DNA of 64,000 nucleotides from Streptomyces sp. SA15 (GCF_002291145.1 NZ_NTGE01000178.1:26419-90418); one strand, 5' to 3'. Shown: positions 25,067-33,155, numbered from the stretch's first letter. Numbers and translations: made by a program. The notes: a model not told the origin generated them from the sequence alone.

Positions 25067-26734
25067 TCATCTCCCGCTCCACGGATCCGCCCGGCGGGCC
25101 AAGGTGTGGGCTCGGCGCCGTAGGTCCGGTGGGAGGTGGTGGAGGAGGTCTCGGGTGGTGCGGCGGAGGCGGGGGGTGGCTGTGGTGTGCAGGAGGATGC
25201 GGTGGGGGACGGTCGCTCGGCCCGGTTGTCCTACGGCCAGGCGGAGTTGACCGGCCGGGCCGCCCCAGGTGGGGAGGATCAGGCGGGGCGGGGTGCCGAG
25301 TTTCATCGTGGCGGGGCGGGCGCGGTCGTCGTCCGGAGTGAGGCGGGTTCGGCGGCCGATGCCGAGGAGTTGGGCGCTCGCCCAGACCAGGTGGGTGCCG
25401 CTCTGCATCGCCTCCCCTCCGGCCAGCGTCAGCGGGTCGATGGCTGTCTCGCCGGTGAGGACCACGCGGTGGCGGCCGGCGCCGAGGGGTTCGGTACGGG
25501 GGCTGAGGTCGGCGTCCGGGAACCACCACAGGTCGCGGGCGGTGTCGTGGAGGAGGAGTTCGCCGCGGGCGTGTCCGAGGGGGTGCGGGGCCTCCCAGTT
25601 CTCGGCGCCCTTGATGCCGTCGAGGAGGTCGGGGTCGAGGAGCAGGCGGCCGTGCCGTTCCACGAGGGTGAGGGGTTCGCCGTCGGGGCGGAGCATGCCG
25701 ATCGTGGTGGTGACGTGGAGTCTGCCGGACTTCCAGCGGATGTCGTCGAGGGTGAGGTGCGGGGTGATCGCCTGGGTTCTTCGGGCGAGTTCGACCAGGG
25801 ACTCCAGGTGGCCCTCCTCCAACAGGTGTCCTCTGAGCCGGCTGATCGCCGGGAGTCCCTGCCGTACGCCCGGCGGGTAGCTGTCGAGGGCCATGCGGCG
25901 TACGACGCCGAAGTGACGTTCGAGGGCCTTGCCCGTGCGTTGCAGGACGCGGGGTTCGCTGACCGGGCGGAGGAGTTCGACGCGGTAGGAGCGGCGGAGT
26001 ATGTGGTCCTGGAGGGGGCCCGGTCGGGTGGCCTCCTTGATGGCTTCGACGACCGTGCGCAGATGACCGTAGTAGTCCTCGGGGGCGGTCGCTCGTCCGC
26101 TGGTGTTGCCGCCGTCGTCGCGGCGGTTCCATACGTAGCAGGGGTGGTCGCCGAGGATGGAGACGGACTTGGCCCGCAGGTAGGCCCGGGCCATGAAGAG
26201 CTGGTCCTCCAGGCGGACCCGTCCCTCGGGGAACTCGATTCCGTGGTCCAGCAGGAAGGCGCGGCGGAACATCTTGTGCGGGGTCAGGCTCTCGAAGAGG
26301 GGCATGTCCTCGGCCGTGCAGTGCTCGACGGTGCGTTTGAAGAGGCTGCTGGGGCCCTGCATGGTGCCGATTACCTTGCCGAGGACGATGTCGGAGCCGT
26401 TGCGGGTGGCCAGGCGGTGGAGGCGCTCGAGGGCCTCGGGGGTGAGTTCGTCGTCCTGGTCGACGAACTGGACGTACTCGCCGCAGGCCTCGCGGACGCC
26501 GACGTTGCGGGGTTTGCCGGGCCAGCCGGAGTTCTCCTGGCGGACCACGCGGACGTGCGGGTGCCGGGCCGCCAGGCGGTCGAGGCGCTGGGCGGAGTCG
26601 TCGGTCGAGCCGTCGTCGACGTAGATGACTTCGTACGCGTCCCGGCCGAGGCTCTGGTGGATGAGCGAAGGTGCGCAGAGCTCGACGTAAGGACCCGCGT
26701 TGTACACGGGCACCACAATGCTGACCTTGAGCAT
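25067..26734 (-). CDS. Family 2 glycosyltransferase with C-terminal extension
   Basis: A 555-residue protein. Residues 1-~220 are a GT-A glycosyltransferase: 'MLKVSIVVPVYNAGPYVELC', 'IYVDDGSTDDS', 'QFVDQDDELT' (DxD-type metal site) and 'RVRLEDQLFMARAYL'. The remaining ~330 residues form a domain found with GT2 in actinobacteria that are thought to build teichoic-acid-like or other cell-wall polymers (inference). There is no transmembrane segment, so it acts on the cytoplasmic face. The ATG at 26734 has GGGGGGACG upstream. Donor and acceptor cannot be deduced. Confidence 0.85.
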   Translation of the reverse strand: MLKVSIVVPVYNAGPYVELCAPSLIHQSLGRDAYEVIYVDDGSTDDSAQRLDRLAARHPHVRVVRQENSGWPGKPRNVGVREACGEYVQFVDQDDELTPEALERLHRLATRNGSDIVLGKVIGTMQGPSSLFKRTVEHCTAEDMPLFESLTPHKMFRRAFLLDHGIEFPEGRVRLEDQLFMARAYLRAKSVSILGDHPCYVWNRRDDGGNTSGRATAPEDYYGHLRTVVEAIKEATRPGPLQDHILRRSYRVELLRPVSEPRVLQRTGKALERHFGVVRRMALDSYPPGVRQGLPAISRLRGHLLEEGHLESLVELARRTQAITPHLTLDDIRWKSGRLHVTTTIGMLRPDGEPLTLVERHGRLLLDPDLLDGIKGAENWEAPHPLGHARGELLLHDTARDLWWFPDADLSPRTEPLGAGRHRVVLTGETAIDPLTLAGGEAMQSGTHLVWASAQLLGIGRRTRLTPDDDRARPATMKLGTPPRLILPTWGGPAGQLRLAVGQPGRATVPHRILLHTTATPRLRRTTRDLLHHLPPDLRRRAHTLARRADPWSGR

Positions 26735-26767
26735 GAACGTCCCCCCAAAACCAAGTCCCCTGTTGTT

Positions 26768-27013
26768 CTACGAACGTTCATACTCTGGCAAACGTTCCTT
26801 AAGGACGGTCACGATCGCCTCACACAGTTCGTCCGGCTGGTCGAGGTGTACGTCGTGGGACGCGCCGCGGATGACGGTGTGGGGGCTGCTCGGGGTCGCC
26901 GGGGCTTCGGCCTCGCCGCCGCCGGGTGCGCGATCTCCGCGGGGTATGTGTCGGAGCTGCGCCTCCGGGGCGGCGGGGCGCGGAGAGAGGGCGAAGCCCG
27001 CCGGGCGAGGGGG
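26768..27013 (-). pseudogene. 3' remnant of an alpha/beta hydrolase
   Basis: In one minus-strand frame the sequence reads from about 'GFALSPRPAAPEAQLRHIPR' to 'HTVIRGASHDVHLDQPDELC', then 'EAIVTVLKERLPEYERS' and a TAG at 26768-26770. 'GASHDVHLD' is the catalytic-His segment of alpha/beta hydrolases (G.SHDVH). The nucleophile elbow and everything before it are missing, and the frame abuts the stop of the DUF2267 gene. It is a C-terminal fragment without start or RBS, most likely a deletion remnant. Confidence 0.7.
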
Positions 27014-27031
27014 TGACTCGACGGGCCTGCC

Positions 27032-27514
27032 TCAAGCCGTCGGTGTCAGTTCCGCACGGCCGAACAACAGGGCGTATCCCGGTGGGAGTTGGGCGAGGAT
27101 ACGGTCCACCAGGTCGTCGCCGATCAGCGGCGGCAGGACGCTCAGGACCGAACTGACGTCCCAGCGGGCCGTCGCCGGGGTGGCGCCGTCGATCCGGAGG
27201 GCGATCGCGTCCACGAACTCAGCTGCCGTCAGTGGGCGGGTCGCCGGGATCTGGGACGCGATCACCTGGGCCGCCTCCTCGGGCAGGGCCCGGGCGAGAT
27301 CGACGCGTTCGTCGCCGATCACGTGGCCGCCGAGGGCCGACAGGACGATACGGGTGACGCGTTCCGCCTCCGCCCTGGTGGGGTACTGGCCGGCGTCCTG
27401 TACCGCGTCGACCAGGTCGGTCCATCTGGTCTTCCGCTGCGGGCTCGCGCTCTGCTGTGGCTGCCGTGGCGCGGGTGCGGGTGCGGGTGCGGGTCGCATG
27501 CTCAGTGCGGTCAT
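27032..27514 (-). CDS. DUF2267 protein
   Basis: A 160-residue soluble protein. After an Ala/Pro-rich N-terminus (repeated AP dipeptides, ~residues 8-16) comes a DUF2267 domain: 'DAVQDAGQYPTRAEAERVTR', 'VLSALGGHVIGDERVDLARA', 'LPEEAAQVIASQIP'. DUF2267 proteins are small helical proteins often linked to stress or cyclic-di-nucleotide-regulated systems, with no established activity. It lies 99 bp downstream of hsp20 on the same strand, so it may be part of a heat- or stress-induced unit. Confidence 0.8.
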   Translation of the reverse strand: MTALSMRPAPAPAPAPRQPQQSASPQRKTRWTDLVDAVQDAGQYPTRAEAERVTRIVLSALGGHVIGDERVDLARALPEEAAQVIASQIPATRPLTAAEFVDAIALRIDGATPATARWDVSSVLSVLPPLIGDDLVDRILAQLPPGYALLFGRAELTPTA

Positions 27515-27613
27515 GGTCGGGGGTTCTCCTCCGTTCCTCCGGGTGGCCGCACGGCGTCCCGCGGGCGCGTGCTCGCGGGACGCCGCTGATGGACTTCGCT
27601 TCCATGGGCTTGG

Positions 27614-28042
27614 TCAGCTGCCGAGTTCCTTGCGTTCGCTGCCGCCGCCCGTGATCTGGATGCGACGCGGCTTCGCCTGCTCGGCCACGGGGATGCGCAG
27701 CGTCAGGACGCCGGCGTCGTACGAGGCGTCGATGCGATCCGTGTCGAGGGTCTCGCCGAGGAAGAGCTGACGGGTGAAGTTACCCGTGGGGCGCTCGGCG
27801 ACGACCATTTCCGCGTCCTCGGGGGCGGGGGAACGGCGCTCGGCGCGGACGTTCAGGACGTTGCGTTCGACGTCCAGCTCGATCGACTCGGGGTCGATGC
27901 CGGGCAGGTCGAAGTGGACGAGGAACTCGTCCCCGGACCGATAGGCGTCCATGGCCATCGCGGACGGGCCGGTGGGCGTACCGAAGACCTGCTGCGCGAG
28001 TCGGTCGAGTTCACGGAAGGGGTCGGTGCGCATGAGCATCAC
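27614..28042 (-). CDS. Hsp20/alpha-crystallin small heat-shock protein
   Basis: A 142-residue ATP-independent holdase. The alpha-crystallin domain spans ~residues 40-130 ('EFLVHFDLPGIDPESIELDV', 'RNVLNVRAERR', 'DASYDAGVLTLRIPVAEQAK'). The I-P-V motif in the C-terminal region is the usual oligomerisation contact. The start is GTG 28042 or ATG 28039, preceded by GAGAGGAGA. A HrdB-type promoter and a HAIR-like inverted repeat lie at 28093-28134, so expression is probably repressed until heat or protein stress. It resembles Streptomyces Hsp18 in size and layout. Confidence 0.92.
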   Translation of the reverse strand: MMLMRTDPFRELDRLAQQVFGTPTGPSAMAMDAYRSGDEFLVHFDLPGIDPESIELDVERNVLNVRAERRSPAPEDAEMVVAERPTGNFTRQLFLGETLDTDRIDASYDAGVLTLRIPVAEQAKPRRIQITGGGSERKELGS

Positions 28043-28092
28043 AGTCCATCTCCTCTCATCAGGCGCTGCTGTTGCGATGCCCTACGGCTTCT

Positions 28093-28134
28093 TATATAGC
28101 TCGGAGGAGAAAACTTGACAAGCCCTGACTCAGG
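28093..28134 (-). promoter_or_regulatory. hsp20 promoter overlapped by HAIR-like operator
   Basis: On the minus strand TTGTCA (28121-28116), a 17-nt spacer and TATATA (28098-28093) form a strong promoter. Plus-strand 28114-28134 reads CTTGACA-N7-ACTCAGG, which matches the HspR-associated inverted repeat CTTGAGT-N7-ACTCAAG at 11 of 14 positions with exact spacing. The operator covers the -35 element, as expected for a repressor site. Confidence 0.7.
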
Positions 28135-28220
28135 TTCCGGGCGTCGTCCGAGGTGAGCGTTAGTCTCGGGGCACCGGGGGACGGGGACACCCGGGACCCA
28201 CCAGACAGCAGGAGGCAGGC

Positions 28221-28523
28221 ATGGCCAAGGTTCCCAGCGCGGTGGTCGCCGCGAGCGGGCTCGTCGGCGGGTACGGCGTCGCCCGCTGGACCGGGAAGCG
28301 GCAGCTGGGCGGCGTGGTCCTGGCCGTCGCCGGGGCCGCGGCGGCGCAGCAGTGGCGGCAGCAGGCGGGCGGGAAGTCCGCGGGGGCGCTGAGCGCCGCG
28401 TACGTCGCCGCCTTCGCCGGCTCCCACCCCCTGGCCAAGAAGGTGGGAGCCTGGCCTGCCGTGTTCGGGGTCGCGGGGTCCGTTGCCCTGGCGTCGTGGG
28501 CGGTGGCGGACCGGAACGGCTGA
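28221..28523 (+). CDS. Small Ala/Gly-rich membrane protein
   Basis: A 100-residue protein rich in Ala, Gly and Val with three hydrophobic segments (about residues 6-22, 28-42 and 72-94) and basic loops ('RWTGKRQLGG', 'QQWRQQAGGKS'). It is conserved-looking but unnamed in Streptomyces. The ATG at 28221 is preceded by AGGAGGCAGGC. It diverges from hsp20, with the HAIR-like site in the shared region, so it could also be stress-regulated. Confidence 0.7.
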   Translation: MAKVPSAVVAASGLVGGYGVARWTGKRQLGGVVLAVAGAAAAQQWRQQAGGKSAGALSAAYVAAFAGSHPLAKKVGAWPAVFGVAGSVALASWAVADRNG

Positions 28524-28590
28524 GGCCGCTGAAGCGGCTCAAGCGGTGAAAGCAGCTGAAGCGGTGAAGCGGCTGAAGCGGCAGGACAGG
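28524..28590. repeat. 9-nt tandem repeats after small membrane gene
   Basis: Seven imperfect copies of GCTGAAGCG begin at the stop codon of the preceding gene and run to the 3' end of the convergent DUF6510 gene. Confidence 0.65.
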
Positions 28591-28607
28591 CTGACCGTCC
28601 TGGAGCG

Positions 28608-28901
28608 TCAGGTGCCGAGGGTGAAGGTGAGGGCAACGGTGCCGCGGAGGTCGAGCCAGGCTCTGTCGGGGCCGCGGACGAGGCGGAGGATCACGTGGTC
28701 GCAGTCGGGGCAGCGGCCGACGTATCCCGGGGCGTGTGCGTAGACGTGCAGGCGCGCCAGAGGCCACTGGCTGCCGCAGCCGGTGCAGCGGCCGAGAGCG
28801 GTGGTCGGGTCGACCGCGAGGATCTCGGAGAGGGGGCCGGCCAGGGCGTTGCCGTCCTCGTACTGGCCGGTGTACGGGTCCTGGTCGGGGTGGTGGGGCA
28901 T
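28608..28901 (-). CDS. DUF6510 family zinc-ribbon protein
   Basis: A 97-residue protein with a zinc ribbon: 'CTGCGSQWPLARLHVYAHAP' and a second pair in 'RCPDCDHVI'. It matches DUF6510, small actinobacterial proteins often encoded beside ferredoxin-type reductases. The ATG at 28901 has GGAGG 5 nt upstream and sits just inside the end of the upstream reductase gene; a GTG at 28913 would lengthen it by four residues without an RBS. It probably functions with the two preceding genes (molybdoenzyme and flavin reductase). Confidence 0.8.
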   Translation of the reverse strand: MPHHPDQDPYTGQYEDGNALAGPLSEILAVDPTTALGRCTGCGSQWPLARLHVYAHAPGYVGRCPDCDHVILRLVRGPDRAWLDLRGTVALTFTLGT

Positions 28902-28902
28902 G

Positions 28903-29658
28903 TCATCCTCCACTGGGGCCGAAACGTTCGGTGCGGATACGGTCCGGGGCGTGGCCCAGCGCTACCAGCAGGTCGGCGGCCGTTTCGACGAAGCCGGTGG
29001 GCCCGCAGACGTAGCAGGTGGGTTCGAACTCCGGCGGCCACCCGGCGCGCGAGAGGTCCTCTGCGGTGAGCCGCCCGGCGGGCCTGGGCCATTGCGGCGG
29101 GGCGGAGCGGGTGTAGACGTACGTCTTGTCGAGGCCGGGATCGTCCCGGCTCAGCTCGGGTCCGTAGAGCCGGTCTTCGGGTGTGCGCACGGAGTACACC
29201 AGCCGGAAGGGCGTACGGCTGCCGGCCGCGCGGCGGACGCGGATCATCGCCATCAGCGGTACCAGGCCCGAGCCTCCCGCCACGAGCAGGACCGGTTCCT
29301 TCTGCTCGTGGCGCCACACGAACCAGCCGCCGACCGGCCCGCGCAGTTCCACCAGGTCGCCGACCGCGAGTTCGTCCGTCAGGTACGGGGACACCTCGCC
29401 GTCGGTGACGCGCTGCACGGTCAGCTCGACGCGCTCGCCGTCCGGCGCCGACGCCAGGGAGTAGCTGCGCTGTGTGCTGTAGCCGTCCTCCGCGGTGAGC
29501 CGCACATCGACATGCTGGCCCGCCAGATGGCCCGGCCAGCCGGGTACGTCGAAGACCAGGGTGTGCGCGGCGGAGGACTCGGGGCGCCGGTCGGCCAGCC
29601 GGGCCGTCTTCCAGCGCAGCCGGTCGCCTAGTCGCCCTGGTACCGCTGCTCGCGCCAT
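28903..29658 (-). CDS. FAD/NAD-binding ferredoxin reductase-like protein
   Basis: A 251-residue flavoprotein. The FAD-binding barrel contains 'HVDVRLTAEDGYSTQRSYSL' (the RxYS motif as RSYS). The NAD(P) domain contains 'VLLVAGGSGLVPLMAMIR', 'VYSVRTPEDRLYG' and 'CYVCGPTGFVETAADLLVAL'. No 2Fe-2S domain follows, so it is the short FNR form. Its start overlaps the end of the sulfite-oxidase-like gene by 31 bp, and its stop abuts the DUF6510 start. The likely role is electron transfer to or from the neighbouring molybdoenzyme (inference from context). Confidence 0.88.
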   Translation of the reverse strand: MARAAVPGRLGDRLRWKTARLADRRPESSAAHTLVFDVPGWPGHLAGQHVDVRLTAEDGYSTQRSYSLASAPDGERVELTVQRVTDGEVSPYLTDELAVGDLVELRGPVGGWFVWRHEQKEPVLLVAGGSGLVPLMAMIRVRRAAGSRTPFRLVYSVRTPEDRLYGPELSRDDPGLDKTYVYTRSAPPQWPRPAGRLTAEDLSRAGWPPEFEPTCYVCGPTGFVETAADLLVALGHAPDRIRTERFGPSGG

Positions 29659-30227
29659 GGGTCCCCGTAGTCGTGATAGCCGGCGCTCTCCCAGAAGCCC
29701 GGTTCGTCCTCGAGGAGCAGCTGGATCCCGCGCACCCACTTCGCGGACTTCCACAGATACAGGTGCGGGACCAGCAGGCGGGCCGGACCGCCGTGCTCGG
29801 GCGCCAGTTCCTCGCCGTCGTAGCGGTACGCGATCCACGCCTGTCCGTCGAGCAGGTCCTCCAGGGGCAGGTTGGTCGTGTAGCCACCGTAGGAGTGGAC
29901 GAGCGCGAATTCGGCGGCGGTCTCCACGTCCTCCAGAAGGAGATCCAGCAAGACGCCCTGCCACTCGGTGGCGAACTTCGACCACTTCGTGACGCAGTGC
30001 AGGTCCACCGTCGGCGTCTGGCTGGGCAGCGCCATGAGCTGCGCCCAGTTCCAGCTGTGCCGCGCGCCCGTCTCGGTGCGGATGGTGAACTCCCACGCGT
30101 CACGGTCGACCCTCGGCGTGGGCCCGGCGGACAGCACCGGGAATTCGGTGGTCTCGTACTGCCCGGGAGGCAGTTTGTGGTGCGTGTCACCTGGCCGACC
30201 GCGGAATCCGCGCGAAACGATGGCCAT
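29628..30227 (-). CDS. Sulfite oxidase-like molybdopterin enzyme
   Basis: A 199-residue protein of the sulfite oxidase/MsrP-type fold. The molybdenum-ligating Cys is in 'VDLHCVTKWSKFATEWQGVL'. Other family signatures are 'LVHSYGGYTTNLPLEDLLDG' and 'LLVPHLYLWKSAKWVRGIQL'. No signal peptide or Tat motif is present, so it is cytoplasmic, unlike MsrP. The start 'MAIVSRGFRGR' at 30227 has GAAGGGCGGC upstream; the longer frame to 30332 lacks coding character. It heads a three-gene overlapping operon with a flavin reductase and a DUF6510 protein. The substrate is unknown. Confidence 0.9.
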   Translation of the reverse strand: MAIVSRGFRGRPGDTHHKLPPGQYETTEFPVLSAGPTPRVDRDAWEFTIRTETGARHSWNWAQLMALPSQTPTVDLHCVTKWSKFATEWQGVLLDLLLEDVETAAEFALVHSYGGYTTNLPLEDLLDGQAWIAYRYDGEELAPEHGGPARLLVPHLYLWKSAKWVRGIQLLLEDEPGFWESAGYHDYGDPWREQRYQGD

Positions 30228-30403
30228 GCCGTGCCGCCCTTCTCCGAAGGTGCACTCTCCGCCATTGTCCATGGCATCGCGCGACAGAGCATCTGGTGGA
30301 GGAAGGAGGAGGAAGGAGCGGTGTGGCGGCAACCTGTCGGTCGCCCCCGCGCCCGTGCCGACGGATAGTGTTCGGCACCATGCACAAGCCAGGAGGTGCC
30401 CTG

Positions 30404-30829
30404 ATGGCTGAGGAGCCGATCGACCTGATCCACCTGGAGGGCAACGGCAACAGCGTCATCCTCCGGATCACGGGGAAGGAGAAACTCCCCGGCGAAGCCG
30501 ACGTCCTGGTCGGAGAGTTCCAGGTCGACACGCCCTTCGTGCGTGGCAGCCTCAAGACCTGGGTCTTCCCCGAGCATCTGCGGCAGTGGCAGCAGTCCCT
30601 GGACATGCTCGACGCAGGACATGACATCGCATGGCTCGAAGGCACCCGCGCCCCATGGTTGTACATCGAACTCGACGAGGACGACGACCGGTGCGAGATC
30701 ACGATCAAGGACGACTCGATGTCCCAGACGACAGTGACAGTGACCGTCCCGTTGAGCGATGCCTGGTTCAACGATGCGTACCACCGCCTGGACCGGATCT
30801 GGGAGACCTGGCCTCTTGACGAAGACTGA
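30404..30829 (+). CDS. DUF5959 family protein
   Basis: A 141-residue soluble protein of the DUF5959 family ('PIDLIHLEGNGNSVILRITG', 'VGEFQVDTPFVRGSLKTWVF', 'RAPWLYIELDEDDDRCEITI'). Members are common in Streptomyces, often as multiple paralogues, with no assigned function; the fold is probably beta-sandwich. The ATG at 30404 has AGGAGG 7 nt upstream, which decides it over the longer open frame. The stop codon lies inside a 14-nt tandem repeat. Confidence 0.82.
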   Translation: MAEEPIDLIHLEGNGNSVILRITGKEKLPGEADVLVGEFQVDTPFVRGSLKTWVFPEHLRQWQQSLDMLDAGHDIAWLEGTRAPWLYIELDEDDDRCEITIKDDSMSQTTVTVTVPLSDAWFNDAYHRLDRIWETWPLDED

Positions 30830-30855
30830 TCAACGAAGACTGATCAACGAAGACT
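30821..30855. repeat. 14-nt tandem repeat across a stop codon
   Basis: Two and a half copies of GAAGACTGATCAAC. The first contains the TGA of the DUF5959 gene; the others follow it. Confidence 0.75.
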
Positions 30856-30871
30856 GAACCGTCCTGACGGC

Positions 30872-31246
30872 TCAGGGAGACACCCTCCGGGCCCGGTGCT
30901 CCAGCACATTCACCACCCGCCCGTTCGGATCGCGTACGAAGAAGCGCCGTACGCCCCACTCCTCGTCCCGCAGCTCCCGTACGATCTCCGCGCCCGACGC
31001 CGCCAGCTGCGCGTACACCGCGTCCACGTCCTCGACCTCGACGCTCAGGTCGGGGACGACGGGTGCCGTTCGCTCCTCGGTGAAGAAGCTGATCTGGGCG
31101 GTGGGGTTGGCGGGTGAGGCGAGGGTCGTCACCCAGCCCATGTTCATGACCTCCTCGAAACCGAGCAGGCCGTAGAAGTCGTGGCTCGTGCGCATCGAAT
31201 CCTCGGACGTGACCTGGATGTTGGGGACGATCCTGCGGACGGTCAT
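30872..31246 (-). CDS. VOC/glyoxalase-fold protein
   Basis: A 124-residue single vicinal-oxygen-chelate domain: 'MTVRRIVPNIQVTSEDSMRT' with 'HDFYGLLGFEEVMNMGWVTT', then 'VRRFFVRDPNGRVVNVLEHR'. The terminal Glu and His fit a metal site. Members range from glyoxalases and bleomycin-binding proteins to dioxygenases, so the substrate is open. It is convergent with the DUF5959 gene. The start at 31246 has no strong SD; GGAGTGACACCCG is the best candidate. Confidence 0.85.
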   Translation of the reverse strand: MTVRRIVPNIQVTSEDSMRTSHDFYGLLGFEEVMNMGWVTTLASPANPTAQISFFTEERTAPVVPDLSVEVEDVDAVYAQLAASGAEIVRELRDEEWGVRRFFVRDPNGRVVNVLEHRARRVSP

Positions 31247-31276
31247 CGGGTGTCACTCCTCGCGCGGGTCCGATCG

Positions 31277-31345
31277 GGGCTCCAGTTCCGGGCTCCAGTT
31301 CCGGGCTCCACTTTCAGTGGCTCCAGTTTCGGGGCTCCAGTTTTT
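31277..31345. repeat. 13-nt tandem repeats upstream of alginate-lyase gene
   Basis: About five imperfect copies of GGGCTCCAGTTCC ending in a T-run, placed between the VOC gene start and the alginate-lyase-like gene. The final copy carries GTTTTT. Confidence 0.65.
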
Positions 31346-31424
31346 GTTATCACCGGGGTCTTCCGCTCGTCTCCTCACCGTCCCCACCCACAGGCACGCG
31401 ATTCGACCCCGAGGAACGAAGCAC

Positions 31425-32918
31425 GTGACACGAGACTTCAGCCGCCGTTCCATGCTCAAGGCCGCAGGCGTCGCCGCCGGAGCCGTCGGCATCGGTACCG
31501 CCCTCGCCCCGAGCCCCGCCACGGCCGCCGGCACCGCCTACGCGCACCCCGGCCTGCTGCACACCCGCGCCGACCTCGACCGCATGGCGGCCAAGGTGAA
31601 GGCGGACGCCGCCCCCTACACAGCCGGCTTCGCCAAGCTGACCGCCAACCGGCACTCGGCCACCGGCTGGACGGCCAATCCGCAGGCCACGGTGTACCGA
31701 GGAGCGGGCAGCCCGCAGAACTACACGACCCTCTACAACGACATCCACGCCGCCTACCAGAACGCCCTGCGCGGACACGTCAGCGGCGACAGCGCGCACC
31801 TCGACACCGCCGTGGCGATCATCAACGCCTGGTCGGCCAAGCTGACCAGCCTCGAAGGCAGCGCGGACCGGTTCCTGGCCGCCGGACTGTACGGCTACCA
31901 GTTCGCCAACGCCGCCGAACTCGTCCGCGATCACCCCGACTTCGAGCTCGGCCGGTTCCAGGACATGCTGAGCAACGTCTTCGCGCCGCTCAGCGACAGC
32001 TTCCTCGCCGACCACAACGGCGCCGTCATCACCAACTACTGGCCCAACTGGGACCTGTGCGCCCTCGCCTGCGTCCTCGCCACCGGCATCTTCTGCGACG
32101 ACAAGGCCCAAGTCGCCCGTGCCGTCGACTACTTCAAGAACGGTGAGGGGATGGGCTCGGTCAAGCACGCCATCCCCGTCGTGCACGACGACGGACTCGC
32201 CGAGTGGGTCGAGGCCGGCCGCGACCAGGGGCACGCTCTGCTCGGCGTCGGCCTGATGGGCACGGTGTGCGAGATGGCGTGGAACCAAGGGATCGATCTG
32301 TACGGCTACGACGACAGCCGGTTCCTCAAGGGCGCCCAGTACGTGGCCAAGTGGAGCATGGGCGGTGATGTCGCCTACACCGCCAACACCCGCGCGAAGG
32401 GCGCGATCAACGGCTGGTCGGGCAGCGAGACCGCGACCGAGGCGGCCGGCGTGGACCCGGCCGTGCAGCGGCCGATCTGGGCGATGATCGCCAACCACTA
32501 CACCAAGCGCCGGGGAATGTCCGCGACGTACGTCACCCGGATCGCCGCCCAGGCCGCACCGGAGGGTGGCGGTGGGGACTACGGCCCCAACAGCGGTGGC
32601 TACGACCAACTCGGCTTCGGCACGCTGGCGTTCACGCGAGACAGGGCGGCCGATACGGCGGCTTCGCCGAGGCCGGCTGCGTCGGCGTCCGGCGCGGCGG
32701 CCGGCGGCTCGGGCGCGGGCTCCGGCTCCGGCGCCCGCCCGCAGGGCGGTACGGCCACGCCCTCCGCGTCCGCCTCCCCGGCGGCCGGGGGCGACCTGGC
32801 CGCGACCGGCTCCGACGACGTCGTCGGCTGGACCGCGGCGGCGGGGATCACCGCGATCGCCGGGGGCCTGCTGTTCCTGCGCCGGCGGGACCGGGTTCGA
32901 CGCGAGGGCGGTCAGTAG
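31425..32918 (+). CDS. Tat-exported, sortase-anchored alginate lyase-like protein
   Basis: A 497-residue surface protein. The N-terminus 'MTRDFSRRSMLKAAGVAAGA' is a twin-arginine signal (SRRSML), ending at 'ATAA'. Residues ~40-400 match the alginate lyase superfamily ((alpha/alpha) toroid): 'HPGLLHTRADLDRMAAKVKA', 'ITNYWPNWDLCALACVLATG', 'NSGGYDQLGFGTLAFTRD'. A Pro/Ala/Ser/Gly linker leads to the sortase signal LAATG, a hydrophobic helix and a basic tail 'RRRDRVRR'. LAxTG is the class E sortase signal in Streptomyces (family knowledge). The GTG at 31425 has GAGGA 9 nt upstream. It probably degrades acidic polysaccharide at the cell surface. Confidence 0.88.
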   Translation: MTRDFSRRSMLKAAGVAAGAVGIGTALAPSPATAAGTAYAHPGLLHTRADLDRMAAKVKADAAPYTAGFAKLTANRHSATGWTANPQATVYRGAGSPQNYTTLYNDIHAAYQNALRGHVSGDSAHLDTAVAIINAWSAKLTSLEGSADRFLAAGLYGYQFANAAELVRDHPDFELGRFQDMLSNVFAPLSDSFLADHNGAVITNYWPNWDLCALACVLATGIFCDDKAQVARAVDYFKNGEGMGSVKHAIPVVHDDGLAEWVEAGRDQGHALLGVGLMGTVCEMAWNQGIDLYGYDDSRFLKGAQYVAKWSMGGDVAYTANTRAKGAINGWSGSETATEAAGVDPAVQRPIWAMIANHYTKRRGMSATYVTRIAAQAAPEGGGGDYGPNSGGYDQLGFGTLAFTRDRAADTAASPRPAASASGAAAGGSGAGSGSGARPQGGTATPSASASPAAGGDLAATGSDDVVGWTAAAGITAIAGGLLFLRRRDRVRREGGQ

Positions 32919-32957
32919 GACCTGCCGACCGTAGTGGACGGGTGGGTCGCGCGGGCT

Positions 32958-33089
32958 GACGGCGTCGGCCGAGCCGAATCACAGGCCACCGCCAGCTGCC
33001 CAACTACCCGGCGTGAGGGCTGAGCGGGCGGGTCGCGCAGGCCGGCGCCGACCGACGGCGTCGGCCGAGCCGAATCACAGGCCACCGCC
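32958..33089. repeat. Two identical 36-bp direct repeats
   Basis: Copies at 32958-32993 and 33054-33089 are identical; each starts GACGGCGTCGGCCGAGCCG. A partial third copy begins at 33125. They lie between convergent genes (alginate-lyase-like and MFS) in otherwise empty sequence. Confidence 0.8.
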
Positions 33090-33155
33090 CGCAACCGGAC
33101 GGGACCGACTACCCGCAGCGCCTGACGGCGTCGGCTGCCGGCAGCTGCGCGTTTG

